A stretch of DNA of 34,573 bases, taken from IMG/VR virus record IMGVR_UViG_3300042526_000224, positions 1 to 34,573 of that record; one strand, written 5' to 3'. Source of the DNA: a virus. The notes under the pieces are model-generated. The model searched no databases, was not told the origin of the DNA, and saw nothing but the letters and a program-made list of their open reading frames with translations. Position 1 is the stretch's first letter. Each line of letters starts with the position of its first letter. The translations under genes and the position numbers were made by a program. Positions 1 through 6,712 of this stretch are shown piece by piece.

Positions 1-18
1 TAAGCGATAGTGAAGTTC
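1..18. other. Inverted tip, probable assembly artefact
   Basis: These 18 bases are the exact reverse complement of 55-72 and do not match the sequence expected upstream of 34448 at the other end of the window. They also introduce a stop (11-13) into the otherwise open tail-fibre frame. A fold-back chimera at a contig end explains this better than biology. Confidence 0.7.
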
Positions 19-143
19 CGATGGCGCCGATATCACCATTACCGGCACTTATCCGAACTTCACTATCGCTTATAGTGGAACCGGCGGCGCTTTTCTACCA
101 CTCGCTGGCGGCACAATGACCGGCAACATTGTTTTCGATGGAA
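18..143. repeat. Terminal direct repeat, left copy
   Basis: This segment is identical to 34448-34573 (126 bp). The tail-fibre frame runs through both copies in the same phase, so the repeat marks circular closure of the assembly (offset 34,430 bp). A length near 127 is also what a de Bruijn graph assembler leaves when it closes a circle, so it should not be taken as a physical terminal repeat of the virion DNA. Confidence 0.9.
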
Positions 144-2047
144 CCAGTGGGCAATTTATCGGCAAGGGAACCTTCGACACCGCACGAAGCGGCAATTATG
201 GCATCTCAATCGTTTGCTCCGTTGGCTACGAATTTAACTGGCAAGCTGGCTGGCTGGTAACTACAGAGCAAAGCTCGGCAACACCACGACCTCTTTATCT
301 AGATTCGCTCGCTGGAACGACGCTACGAGCATGGGATTCTTCAGCGTCAACAGGCACCGAAGTTACGCATTTAGGAATAACTTTCGCAGACACCACGGTG
401 CAGACTACAGCGTACACCGGAGGCGCAGGCGTTTCCTCGCTCACCGCTGGCACTGGTATTTCTCTTGATGTGACCACCGGCGATATTACCGTCACAAACT
501 CCGAGCCAGACCAGACTGTAACGCTCACGGACGGAACAGGGATTACGGTTACTGGTACTTATCCATCCTTCACGATTACCTCTAGCATCACACAATACAC
601 CGACACTGACGCTAGACTTGCACTCTCGGCAGGCACCGGCATAAGCTACGACAATACCACCGGAATCGTTACTAATGATAATCCAGACCAGACTGTAACG
701 CTCACGGATGGAACTGGCATTACGGTTACCGGAACTTATCCATCGTTTACGATTACCTCTAGCATTACTCAGTACACCGACACCGACGCAAGGCTTGCGA
801 TCTCCGCAGGCACTGGTATCAGCTACGATAACGCAACCGGCATCGTCACAAACTCCGAACCAGATCAGACGGTCACGCTGACGAACGGCACTGATATTAG
901 CATCACTGGAACTTATCCATCGTTTACGATTGCTTACAGCGGAGCAGGCGGCGGCAGCGGAACAGTCACCAAGACTTCCGTAGTATCGGCAAACGGCTTT
1001 GCTGGATCGGTAGCAACGGACACCACGACACCAGCGATCACGATAACAACAAGCATCACCGGACTCTTAAAAGGCGATGGCACCGCAATAAGCGCAGCAA
1101 CTTCTGGAACTGATTACGCCATACCTAGCGGCAACATTACCGGCACCGCAGCAGGCCTTTCGGCAACGCTTGCCGTAACTTCTGGCGGAACTGGCTTGGC
1201 AACTTTAACGGCTGATAATGTAATCCTTGGCAACGGCACTAGCTCACCAACTTTCGTTGCGCCGTCTACCTCTGGAAATGTTTTAACATCTAACGGCACA
1301 ACTTGGCAGAGTGTCGCACCGGCAGGCGGCGGCTCTGGAACAGTAACGAGCGCAAGCGTAGTCTCTGCGAATGGATTTGCCGGTACCGTGGCAACAGCAA
1401 CGACAACGCCAGCGATTACTATCTCGACTTCCATCAACGGAGTGTTGAAGGGGAATGGCACCGCACTAAGTGCGGCCACCGCAGGAACGGATTATGTAGC
1501 ACCAGCAGGCGCACTTGGTACACCTTCAAGCGGTACGCTCACCAGTTGCACCGGCCTACCGATATCGTCAGGTGTTTCTGGTCTCGGTACTAGCGTTGCC
1601 GCATTCCTTGCTACACCATCCAGTGCAAATTTAGCAGCAGCTTTGACGGATGAAACTGGCACCGGGCTTGCAGTTTTTAATGGGTCACCAGCGATTACAA
1701 CCCCAACGATTACCGGACTTAATGAAACCAAAACAGCACCGACTATAGCCTCTGGTGTGTTAGCTTTGAATTGCGCCTCTGGCAATGTGTTTCATGTGAG
1801 CTTAAACGCAGCAATCACAAGTTTGACCTTCTCGAATATACCGGCCACCGGTTCCGCTTTTGGCCTCACATTAATTCTAGCAATGACAGGCACAGCCTAC
1901 ACAATAACTTGGCCAGCGAGTGTAAAATGGCCGAGTGGAACGGCACCTACACTTACCTCTACCAATTTAAAAAGTGACATAATAATTCTTACGACGGTCG
2001 ACGGCGGCACAGTATGGTTTGCAATGGTTGGAGGCCAGAATCTATAA
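20..2047 (+). CDS. Tail fibre / host-recognition protein, C-terminal part
   Basis: This is the downstream portion of the gene that begins at 34141; the frame is continuous through the terminal repeat, and the intact protein would be 778 aa. An ATG at 116 is internal. The protein is rich in Thr, Gly and Ser and is built from repeats: 59-residue units containing PDQTVTLT...GTYPSFTI, then SANGFAG / TTTPAITI modules of the kind common in phage tail fibres. The last ~110 residues form a non-repetitive beta-rich cap ending in WFAMVGGQNL. The TAA overlaps the next start (TAATG). It should form an elongated trimeric fibre that contacts the host surface. The receptor is unknown. Confidence 0.85.
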   Translation, partial: DGADITITGTYPNFTIAYSGTGGAFLPLAGGTMTGNIVFDGTSGQFIGKGTFDTARSGNYGISIVCSVGYEFNWQAGWLVTTEQSSATPRPLYLDSLAGTTLRAWDSSASTGTEVTHLGITFADTTVQTTAYTGGAGVSSLTAGTGISLDVTTGDITVTNSEPDQTVTLTDGTGITVTGTYPSFTITSSITQYTDTDARLALSAGTGISYDNTTGIVTNDNPDQTVTLTDGTGITVTGTYPSFTITSSITQYTDTDARLAISAGTGISYDNATGIVTNSEPDQTVTLTNGTDISITGTYPSFTIAYSGAGGGSGTVTKTSVVSANGFAGSVATDTTTPAITITTSITGLLKGDGTAISAATSGTDYAIPSGNITGTAAGLSATLAVTSGGTGLATLTADNVILGNGTSSPTFVAPSTSGNVLTSNGTTWQSVAPAGGGSGTVTSASVVSANGFAGTVATATTTPAITISTSINGVLKGNGTALSAATAGTDYVAPAGALGTPSSGTLTSCTGLPISSGVSGLGTSVAAFLATPSSANLAAALTDETGTGLAVFNGSPAITTPTITGLNETKTAPTIASGVLALNCASGNVFHVSLNAAITSLTFSNIPATGSAFGLTLILAMTGTAYTITWPASVKWPSGTAPTLTSTNLKSDIIILTTVDGGTVWFAMVGGQNL
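506..925 (+). repeat. 177-bp tandem repeats in the tail-fibre gene
   Basis: Units start at 506, 683 and 860, exactly 177 bp (59 codons) apart, with high nucleotide identity; the third is partial. A diverged related unit lies in the 5' part of the gene near 34432. Such repeats allow fibre length to change by recombination. Confidence 0.85.
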
Positions 2048-3054
2048 TGCCGATTTATCGCAGTTTGATGGGTGTGGCTAGAGGCAGCGCAGCACCAGGC
2101 GCACTAAGCGGTACTACTACAATAGCGACTGGGTCTACTCCTTACGGCATTTGCATTTCTGCCAATGGTACAAGCGTATACGCAACTAATTCCATATCCA
2201 ACACAGTTTCGATTTTTACACGCAATACAACTAGCGGCGCACTAAGTGGCACGACCACAATTGCGTCTGGAAGTAGTCCCTACAACGTTTGCATTTCTGC
2301 CGATGGAAAGAACGTTTACGCAGCTAACGCCGGTGGCGCCACAGTTTCTATCTTTACTCGCAATACGACAACTGGTGCATTGAGTGGCACATCAACTATT
2401 GCTGCGCCTGGTCCAAGAAACGTTTGCATTTCTGCCGATGGAAAGAACGTTTACGCAACTAATTGGTTTAATGCCAAAGTTTCGATTTTTACACGCAACA
2501 CAACTAGCGGCGCACTAAGTGGCACGACTACAATAGCGACTGGCGCAAACCCCTACGGTGTTTGCATTTCTGCCGATGGAAAGAACGTTTACGCAACTAA
2601 TTTTGTATCAAGCACAGTTTCGATTTTTACACGCAACACAACTAGCGGCGCACTAAGTGGCGGGACTACAATAGCGACTGGCGCAAACCCCTACGGTGTT
2701 TGCATTTCTGCCGATGGAAAGAACGTTTACGCAGCTAATAACAGCGGCAACACAGTCTCGATTTTTACACGCAATACAGCTACCGGCGCACTAAGCGGCA
2801 CTACTACAATAGCGGCTGGGTCTAGTCCAAGAAGCATTTGCATTAGTGCAGATGGTGCAAGCGTTTACGCAACTAATACCACCTCCAGCACAGTTTCGAT
2901 TTTTACACGCAACACAACTAGCGGCGCACTAAGTGGCGGGACTTCAATAGCGACTGGTTCTAGCCCATACGGAATTTGCATTTCCGCAGATGGTACTAGC
3001 GTTTACGCAGCTAATCAAAGCTCTAACACAGTCTCAATCTTCACTCGGAGTTAA
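2047..3054 (+). CDS. Seven-bladed beta-propeller protein, fibre-associated
   Basis: After a short leader (MPIYRSLMGVARGS), residues 18-335 are seven near-identical units of 45-46 residues, each starting GALSG and containing ISADGxxVYAxN and VSIFTRN. This is the YVTN / lactonase-like beta-propeller pattern, and seven blades make exactly one closed ring. The start at 2047 overlaps the fibre stop (TAATG) with GGAGG upstream; an in-frame start at 2014 would overlap the fibre gene by 34 bp and is less likely. Directly after the fibre, it could be a receptor-binding or fibre-tip module. Enzymatic activity cannot be inferred, because propellers of this class are often only binding scaffolds. Confidence 0.85.
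   Translation: MPIYRSLMGVARGSAAPGALSGTTTIATGSTPYGICISANGTSVYATNSISNTVSIFTRNTTSGALSGTTTIASGSSPYNVCISADGKNVYAANAGGATVSIFTRNTTTGALSGTSTIAAPGPRNVCISADGKNVYATNWFNAKVSIFTRNTTSGALSGTTTIATGANPYGVCISADGKNVYATNFVSSTVSIFTRNTTSGALSGGTTIATGANPYGVCISADGKNVYAANNSGNTVSIFTRNTATGALSGTTTIAAGSSPRSICISADGASVYATNTTSSTVSIFTRNTTSGALSGGTSIATGSSPYGICISADGTSVYAANQSSNTVSIFTRS
2098..3051 (+). repeat. Seven ~138-bp repeats coding propeller blades
   Basis: Seven consecutive units each encode GALSG...VSIFTRN. Long stretches are identical between units at DNA level, for example the codons for CISADGKNVYA in blades 2-5. This indicates recent unit duplication or gene conversion. Confidence 0.9.
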
Positions 3055-3060
3055 TCAATC

Positions 3061-3423
3061 ATGCAATACGCAAAAATAAACGGTGACACAATCTTAGAGT
3101 TTCCATCCTATCCACACACCAACCACCCGCAGACATCGTTTGCCGAAGGCTGGCAGGGTGGCGAGATTGAAGGCAGCACTTATGTGCTTGTCGAAATTGA
3201 GGACACACCAGCCACCGACTACCTGACACAAGACACGGAAGTTGAACCACCGAAAAAGGTGAAGGGCAAATGGTCAGTGAAAACCAAAGTCAAAGATATT
3301 TCGCCAGAGGAAAAAGCGAAACGCAAAGCCGAGAGAGCAGAGCGAGACGCAGAGCAAGAGGACAACTTTCTCAGCAAAGCAGAAATTAAAGCGATACGAA
3401 AACTTCTTAAAGCGCAGGCGTAA
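3061..3423 (+). CDS. Small tail-fibre-associated / assembly-like protein
   Basis: This 120-aa protein has an N-terminal MQYAKINGDTILEFPSY segment, a middle VEPPKKVKGKWSVKTKVKD segment and a charged Lys/Arg/Glu helix (SPEEKAKRKAERAERDAEQE). The layout, a short beta-rich start followed by a charged helical tail, resembles small proteins found directly after fibre genes in many tailed phages (tail-fibre assembly or chaperone-like). That role is inferred only from layout and position. No strong ribosome-binding site precedes it, so expression may depend on coupling to the upstream gene, which ends 7 bp before. Confidence 0.6.
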   Translation: MQYAKINGDTILEFPSYPHTNHPQTSFAEGWQGGEIEGSTYVLVEIEDTPATDYLTQDTEVEPPKKVKGKWSVKTKVKDISPEEKAKRKAERAERDAEQEDNFLSKAEIKAIRKLLKAQA

Positions 3424-3425
3424 AC

Positions 3426-3722
3426 ATGGAACCAAACATTATTACCATTGCGGAACGCCTTGGCGTTTCGTTTGCGTTCTTAATTCTTATCCTGTTTTTC
3501 TTTGCCAAAGCCGCTTATTGGTTTGGCGATAAGGTAATTATTCCTTTGACTAGTAAACACATCTCATTTATAGATAGATTAGAAGTAGCTTTGGAAAAAG
3601 TGGTAGATACGCAAGTTGAACTTACCAAAGCCTGCAAGCAAATTTTGAATAATACCAGAGTCGACTTGCCAGTTTTAGAAACACGAAATAAGGAGCAGAA
3701 GAATGACCGACCTACCAGTTGA
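3426..3722 (+). CDS. Small single-span membrane protein, holin candidate
   Basis: This 98-aa protein has one strongly hydrophobic segment at about residues 15-31 (FAFLILILFFFAKAAYWF), followed by an amphipathic, charged cytoplasmic-type tail. Its family is not recognised. It starts 3 bp after the previous stop and overlaps the next gene by 20 bp, so it belongs to a translationally coupled cassette that also contains a protease. A holin-like or other membrane role in lysis is a reasonable guess from topology and position; a single-span accessory membrane protein is equally possible. Confidence 0.55.
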   Translation: MEPNIITIAERLGVSFAFLILILFFFAKAAYWFGDKVIIPLTSKHISFIDRLEVALEKVVDTQVELTKACKQILNNTRVDLPVLETRNKEQKNDRPTS

Positions 3723-4023
3723 TTTTCCAACGGAAGCGATTTTAAACATTGTGGACGCAATCCGCAAAGGCGAAGTGAAAAATAGATTGTTTGCGCAATC
3801 GCTTTGGGTTCTTGCTGGCTTTGCCATTGGCCAATCACTCGAAGAAAAAAAGCCATACGGTGAAAGTAATCCAGACGCAAGCGATGGCAGCGAAATTTCA
3901 ATGGAAGACTTTACGGCAATCCTAGAGCAGATTACCAGTAAAGGCTATGGGCCGCAATTCGGTATGGTTCCTTGGTTTCTGATTGCTAGGGTGGCATTGC
4001 GACTTATCGCAAATTTTTTCTAA
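3703..4023 (+). CDS. Small hydrophobic protein, upstream partner of an HNH frame
   Basis: This 106-aa protein has a weakly hydrophobic stretch near residues 34-46 and a hydrophobic C-terminus (MVPWFLIARVALRLIANFF). GGAG (3692-3695) precedes the ATG. The gene ends just after a run of six T. The -1 frame opens exactly there into a well-formed HNH domain (see 3990-4310), so a longer product, hydrophobic helix followed by HNH, may be made by frameshifting at 4011-4017. It was not matched to a known family. Confidence 0.6.
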   Translation: MTDLPVDFPTEAILNIVDAIRKGEVKNRLFAQSLWVLAGFAIGQSLEEKKPYGESNPDASDGSEISMEDFTAILEQITSKGYGPQFGMVPWFLIARVALRLIANFF

Positions 4024-4310
4024 GCGGATACCAGCGCAGCGGCGCATGGCCTTCTGTCCGCAAAAAACACCTTGCCGCATTTCCAGCTTGCGAAGTCTGC
4101 GCTTCCAAGAAGGATTTGCAAGTACACCATCTGAAAAGCGTTTCAAAAAATCCAGAGCTGGAACTATGCGAAAACAATCTTTTCACGTTGTGCGCTGGTC
4201 AAGCCTGCAACTGCCATTTTGTTTTTGGACACGCTTTCGATTGGAAACGAACAAACAACGATTGCGTTGCCGATTCAAAAAACTTCAGGAGGAAACAAGA
4301 AAATGATTAG
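3990..4310 (+). CDS. HNH endonuclease-like domain, start unresolved
   Basis: This frame is open from 3990 to 4310. It encodes, after a short hydrophobic stretch, GAWPSVRKKHL, a CxxC knuckle (CEVC), VHHLK, ENNLFTLC and CNCHFVFGH, which are the His-His, Asn and His positions of a small HNH nuclease with zinc-binding cysteines. No ATG or GTG precedes the domain. The only in-frame starts are a rare ATT at 3996 or a TTG at 4116 that would delete half of the domain. The best explanation is a -1 frameshift from the 3703 gene. A sequencing indel in the T6 run would give the same picture. It overlaps the next start by 8 bp. Confidence 0.7.
   Translation, partial: GGIATYRKFFLSGYQRSGAWPSVRKKHLAAFPACEVCASKKDLQVHHLKSVSKNPELELCENNLFTLCAGQACNCHFVFGHAFDWKRTNNDCVADSKNFRRKQEND
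4011..4017 (+). other. Candidate -1 frameshift heptamer A AAT TTT
   Basis: In the frame of the 3703 gene the codons read gcA AAT TTT TTC TAA, which contains a canonical X XXY YYZ slippery heptamer two codons before the stop. A -1 slip joins the hydrophobic C-terminus to the HNH domain without a gap. A downstream stimulatory structure was not worked out. Confidence 0.45.
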
Positions 4311-4953
4311 CTTAATTCTAGCCTTGGCATTTAATCAAAGTATTATCTTGCCGGAAAACATCAGCGGCAGGCCTGGCAGCTTTATTCAAGTGGAAGCCAA
4401 AACGGAATGTAAACTAGTGGAATGGGTCTTGCTCGATGCAGGCTTGGAATTATTTCCAATCAATCTTTTGGCAAACACTCGCACCGCAGTAGTTACCAGT
4501 ACCACGCCAGGCGTTTACAGGCTTCTAGCTTATGGCGCAACTGGCGATATTCCGACCAAGCCAGCAATCGTAAGCATCACCATAGGAACACCACCAGCAC
4601 CGGAACCGACGGATAAAAGCGAAATCTTCCGACGTATTGAAACATTGTTCAAGGCGGATACCGACGCGGAAAAGATCACGCAGGCGAAGGCATACGCAGG
4701 AGTTTTCCGAGCGCTGGCGCAAGCCGCAGGCGATGAGAAAATTAAAACATCTGGCGAACTCTTCCGCATTGGATCGTTAGCGGCAAGCAACGTATTAACG
4801 GAAAAACAAATTACCTCCATCCGTGACGAGATTGGCGGTTATTTGAATTCAAAACTTAACACCGAAGTTGCGCACCTTCTCACAGCAGAAGACCGTAGGA
4901 AATGTGCTAGCGAATTTCTGACAATCGCAAAAATACTGGAGGCCCTGAAATGA
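4303..4953 (+). CDS. Putative exported protein with helical C-terminus
   Basis: This 216-aa protein begins with a short hydrophobic segment (MISLILALAFNQS) that could be a signal sequence or anchor, although it lacks clear N-terminal basic residues. Residues ~17-105 look like one beta-sandwich domain (ISGRPGSFIQVEAKT...GVYRLLAYGATGD). After a proline-rich hinge (GTPPAPEPTD) the rest is helical. The ATG at 4303 has an excellent ribosome-binding site (AGGAGG); an upstream in-frame ATG at 4219 lies inside the HNH frame and was not chosen. It overlaps the protease start by 4 bp. A partner of the protease or an envelope-acting protein is an inference from the operon. Confidence 0.65.
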   Translation: MISLILALAFNQSIILPENISGRPGSFIQVEAKTECKLVEWVLLDAGLELFPINLLANTRTAVVTSTTPGVYRLLAYGATGDIPTKPAIVSITIGTPPAPEPTDKSEIFRRIETLFKADTDAEKITQAKAYAGVFRALAQAAGDEKIKTSGELFRIGSLAASNVLTEKQITSIRDEIGGYLNSKLNTEVAHLLTAEDRRKCASEFLTIAKILEALK

Positions 4954-5939
4954 CTGATAGCTTTGAAGAAAACTACGACTTGTTAAAGTCTGTTGGCGGC
5001 AGTCGAATTGCTCTTGGTCGACATCCTACCGTATCGAGGATGTGGAACTTTGGCTACACCGGCGCACCTATCGATGATCCTTTTTTAAATGCCATGCCAG
5101 AGTTTAAAATCATTGGCTATGAGGAAGACAAGAGACAAGCCTTCCTTTGGGATTTCTCCTTGCAGGCAAACGCAGGCAAGCACTTTCTAACCTTTCGCCA
5201 AGAAACCGGTAGTTGCGTAGGTAACGGACTGGGCCAGGCTATTTGGTACTTATCAGCGGTAGAGGTGTTCAGACTCAAAGATCCGGAGCAAGTTTTATTA
5301 CCCTTCTGGCTATTGCCTTACGGAAAATCTCGCCAGATTGCAGGCATGAGAGGCCAAGGCGAAGGGAGCTTTGGTAGCGCAGCTGCTGAAGCAATGCGTA
5401 CCGAAGGCATTTTATCAGCAAATTGCGAAGGCCTGCCAACCTACACCACGAACGACGGCATTTGTTTTGGTGCTAAAACGGAACTAACTTGGTCAGATGG
5501 CGCCAAGATTCCGGAGAAATGGCTTACGGAATCACGCAAGCACCTTGTAAAAACAGCATCGAAAGTTAGAAATGCAGGCGAAGCCAAGGCGGCGCTTAAG
5601 AATTATTACCCTTTAACTTGTGCAAGCAACTTCGGCACAAAGCAAATGAATCCGCCAATGGTTGGTTCGCCAGGCGTAAAGATAGCCAAACGGACAGATA
5701 CTTGGGGCCACCAGATGTGTTGCATCGGATGGATGGAACACGAACAGTTTGGCGATTTGTTTTACATTCTAAATTCTTGGGGCCCTGACGCACACGGCGC
5801 CGAGACAACCAATTTTAATGAACCGCCAGGCGGATTCTGGATTACCTCGGAGAGCATGGATTTTATGTGTAAGGATGAGGTTTTCGCCTTTAGTCAATTT
5901 AACGGATTCCCTGCGCAGAATTTTTCATGGAGGCTTTAA
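4950..5939 (+). CDS. Papain-family (C1-like) cysteine protease
   Basis: In this 329-aa protein the catalytic elements appear in papain order: Gln84 and Cys89 in RQETGSCVGNG, His254 in TWGHQMCCIGW and Asn275-Trp277 in ILNSWGP. No signal peptide or pro-domain is obvious. It overlaps the previous gene (ATGA) and is followed after 2 bp by a 41-aa peptide. Phages rarely encode papain-like enzymes. Here it lies where a lysis module would be, and no lysozyme, amidase or lytic transglycosylase is recognisable anywhere in the genome. It could act on protein layers of the host envelope during lysis or entry, or process virion proteins. The assignment to the fold is firm; the biological role is open. 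Confidence 0.85.
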   Translation: MTDSFEENYDLLKSVGGSRIALGRHPTVSRMWNFGYTGAPIDDPFLNAMPEFKIIGYEEDKRQAFLWDFSLQANAGKHFLTFRQETGSCVGNGLGQAIWYLSAVEVFRLKDPEQVLLPFWLLPYGKSRQIAGMRGQGEGSFGSAAAEAMRTEGILSANCEGLPTYTTNDGICFGAKTELTWSDGAKIPEKWLTESRKHLVKTASKVRNAGEAKAALKNYYPLTCASNFGTKQMNPPMVGSPGVKIAKRTDTWGHQMCCIGWMEHEQFGDLFYILNSWGPDAHGAETTNFNEPPGGFWITSESMDFMCKDEVFAFSQFNGFPAQNFSWRL

Positions 5940-5941
5940 AT

Positions 5942-6067
5942 ATGGATCTGATTTTCATCTTAAGTTTGCTGGCAGTGGAGCAGGCCAAGGCGTTAGTTTT
6001 AGCGCCTCCTATTCCTTTGACTTCTAAGGCACCAGAGAAGCCGGAAATTTGCATCGGCGGAACATGA
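5942..6067 (+). CDS. 41-aa hydrophobic-leader peptide
   Basis: The short ORF runs from ATG 5942 to TGA 6067. It has GGAGG (5929-5933) at good distance and starts 2 bp after the protease stop. The product begins MDLIFILSLLAVEQAKAL, a hydrophobic helix or signal-like segment, followed by a proline-containing tail with one cysteine (APEKPEICIGGT). Size, position at the end of the cassette and the hydrophobic start suit a small membrane or secreted accessory of lysis (spanin-like partner, holin modulator). No family is recognised, and a lipobox is not evident. Confidence 0.55.
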   Translation: MDLIFILSLLAVEQAKALVLAPPIPLTSKAPEKPEICIGGT

Positions 6068-6079
6068 GGAGTAACGAGC

Positions 6080-6117
6080 CGCCGCCGTCGCTAGTTAGCG
6101 TTTTAGGTGGCGTTTTT
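6080..6117 (+). terminator. Probable rho-independent terminator of the late operon
   Basis: CGCCGCC (6080-6086) pairs with GGTGGCG (6106-6112) with one G-U pair, enclosing a smaller hairpin (6089-6100), and is followed by TTTTT (6113-6117). It lies just after the last gene of the fibre/lysis cassette. Confidence 0.55.
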
Positions 6118-6246
6118 AGGGGTGGAGGAAAAGCCCCATACTGAACAAAAACATCGCATGGCGAATGGCTTATTTAATAGGCTTTTGCCATTTGATAACG
6201 AAACGAATTTCATGATCAAATCTTAGTTAAGGGAAATGGCTTTGCG

Positions 6247-6271
6247 TGAACTAAGAGCGCTCCTTAGTTCA
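6247..6271. promoter_or_regulatory. 25-bp near-perfect palindrome, operator candidate
   Basis: TGAACTAAG (6247-6255) and CTTAGTTCA (6263-6271) are perfect inverted 9-mers around a 7-bp centre. Further CTTAGTT boxes occur nearby (about 6222 and 6282). This suits a dimeric regulator or recombination-directionality binding. Confidence 0.55.
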
Positions 6272-6340
6272 TGATGCTGGACTTAGTTAATTATTGAATT
6301 ATTATCTAGATTTACAACAGATATTTATACTCTTTTATCC

Positions 6341-6384
6341 TACCCTGTTTTACCCTAAAGTTAGTTTTAAGGGGTAGTTTTAAG
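6341..6384. repeat. Phased TACCCT boxes and TAGTTTTAAG repeats
   Basis: TACCCT occurs at 6341 and 6351, exactly 10 bp apart, with the inverse GGGGTA at 6371. TAGTTTTAAG is repeated at 6362-6371 and 6375-6384. Helical phasing suggests protein binding on one DNA face. Confidence 0.5.
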
Positions 6385-6601
6385 TATTTTTTAGTAGTGT
6401 TAAATTTTGTTTGAAATAGCTACAAAACAAGGCATTTCATAGCGTTTGAAGACAAAAATATTTTTTATCGTAAAATGTGCCTATAGGCCTAATTTCGCTA
6501 ACTGTAAAGTTAAATCCGCTTCTGACCACAAGTCATAAGCCCTTTACTGCCAATTGCTTACACCTTTTATTTTTCACTTCTTTTCAGTCTGAAAGTATTT
6601 C

Positions 6602-6620
6602 TAGGGTACAAATTACCCTA
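6602..6620. promoter_or_regulatory. Inverted repeat TAGGGTA-N5-TACCCTA upstream of int
   Basis: This perfect 7-bp inverted repeat with a 5-bp spacer lies 92 bp before the integrase start. It uses the same TACCCT word as the boxes at 6341-6376, so one regulator or the integrase arm domain may bind both clusters. Confidence 0.5.
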
Positions 6621-6712
6621 ATTACCTCCTGCCGACCTACCACCGCCTCATATCCTAGAATAACCTACGGAGTTATTAAAAACACTCAAGAAAAATCCAA
6701 GGAGGAATTATC

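Larger units (their letters stand above)
6118..6712. other. AT-rich non-coding control region before integrase
   Basis: About 600 bp lack a convincing gene; one open frame (6477-6716) has a GTG start and unconvincing composition. The region holds repeated TTAGTT boxes in both orientations, phased TACCCT boxes, and two inverted repeats listed separately. A weak promoter-like pair (TTGAAG 6446, TAAAAT 6471, spacing 19) could drive the integrase, and an 8-bp palindrome TAGGCCTA lies just after it. This is also the most likely place for attP and integrase arm sites, but the core cannot be identified without the host sequence. Confidence 0.6.

Noticed and set aside
116-118. ATG as the start of the fibre gene
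   Set aside because: It is internal; the frame continues upstream across the genome join to ATG 34141. The stop at 11-13 is in the artefactual tip.
3983-4306. Alternative 107-codon frame over the HNH region
   Set aside because: Very rich in Arg, Ser, Phe and Lys with no domain; the HNH signature is in another frame of the same DNA.
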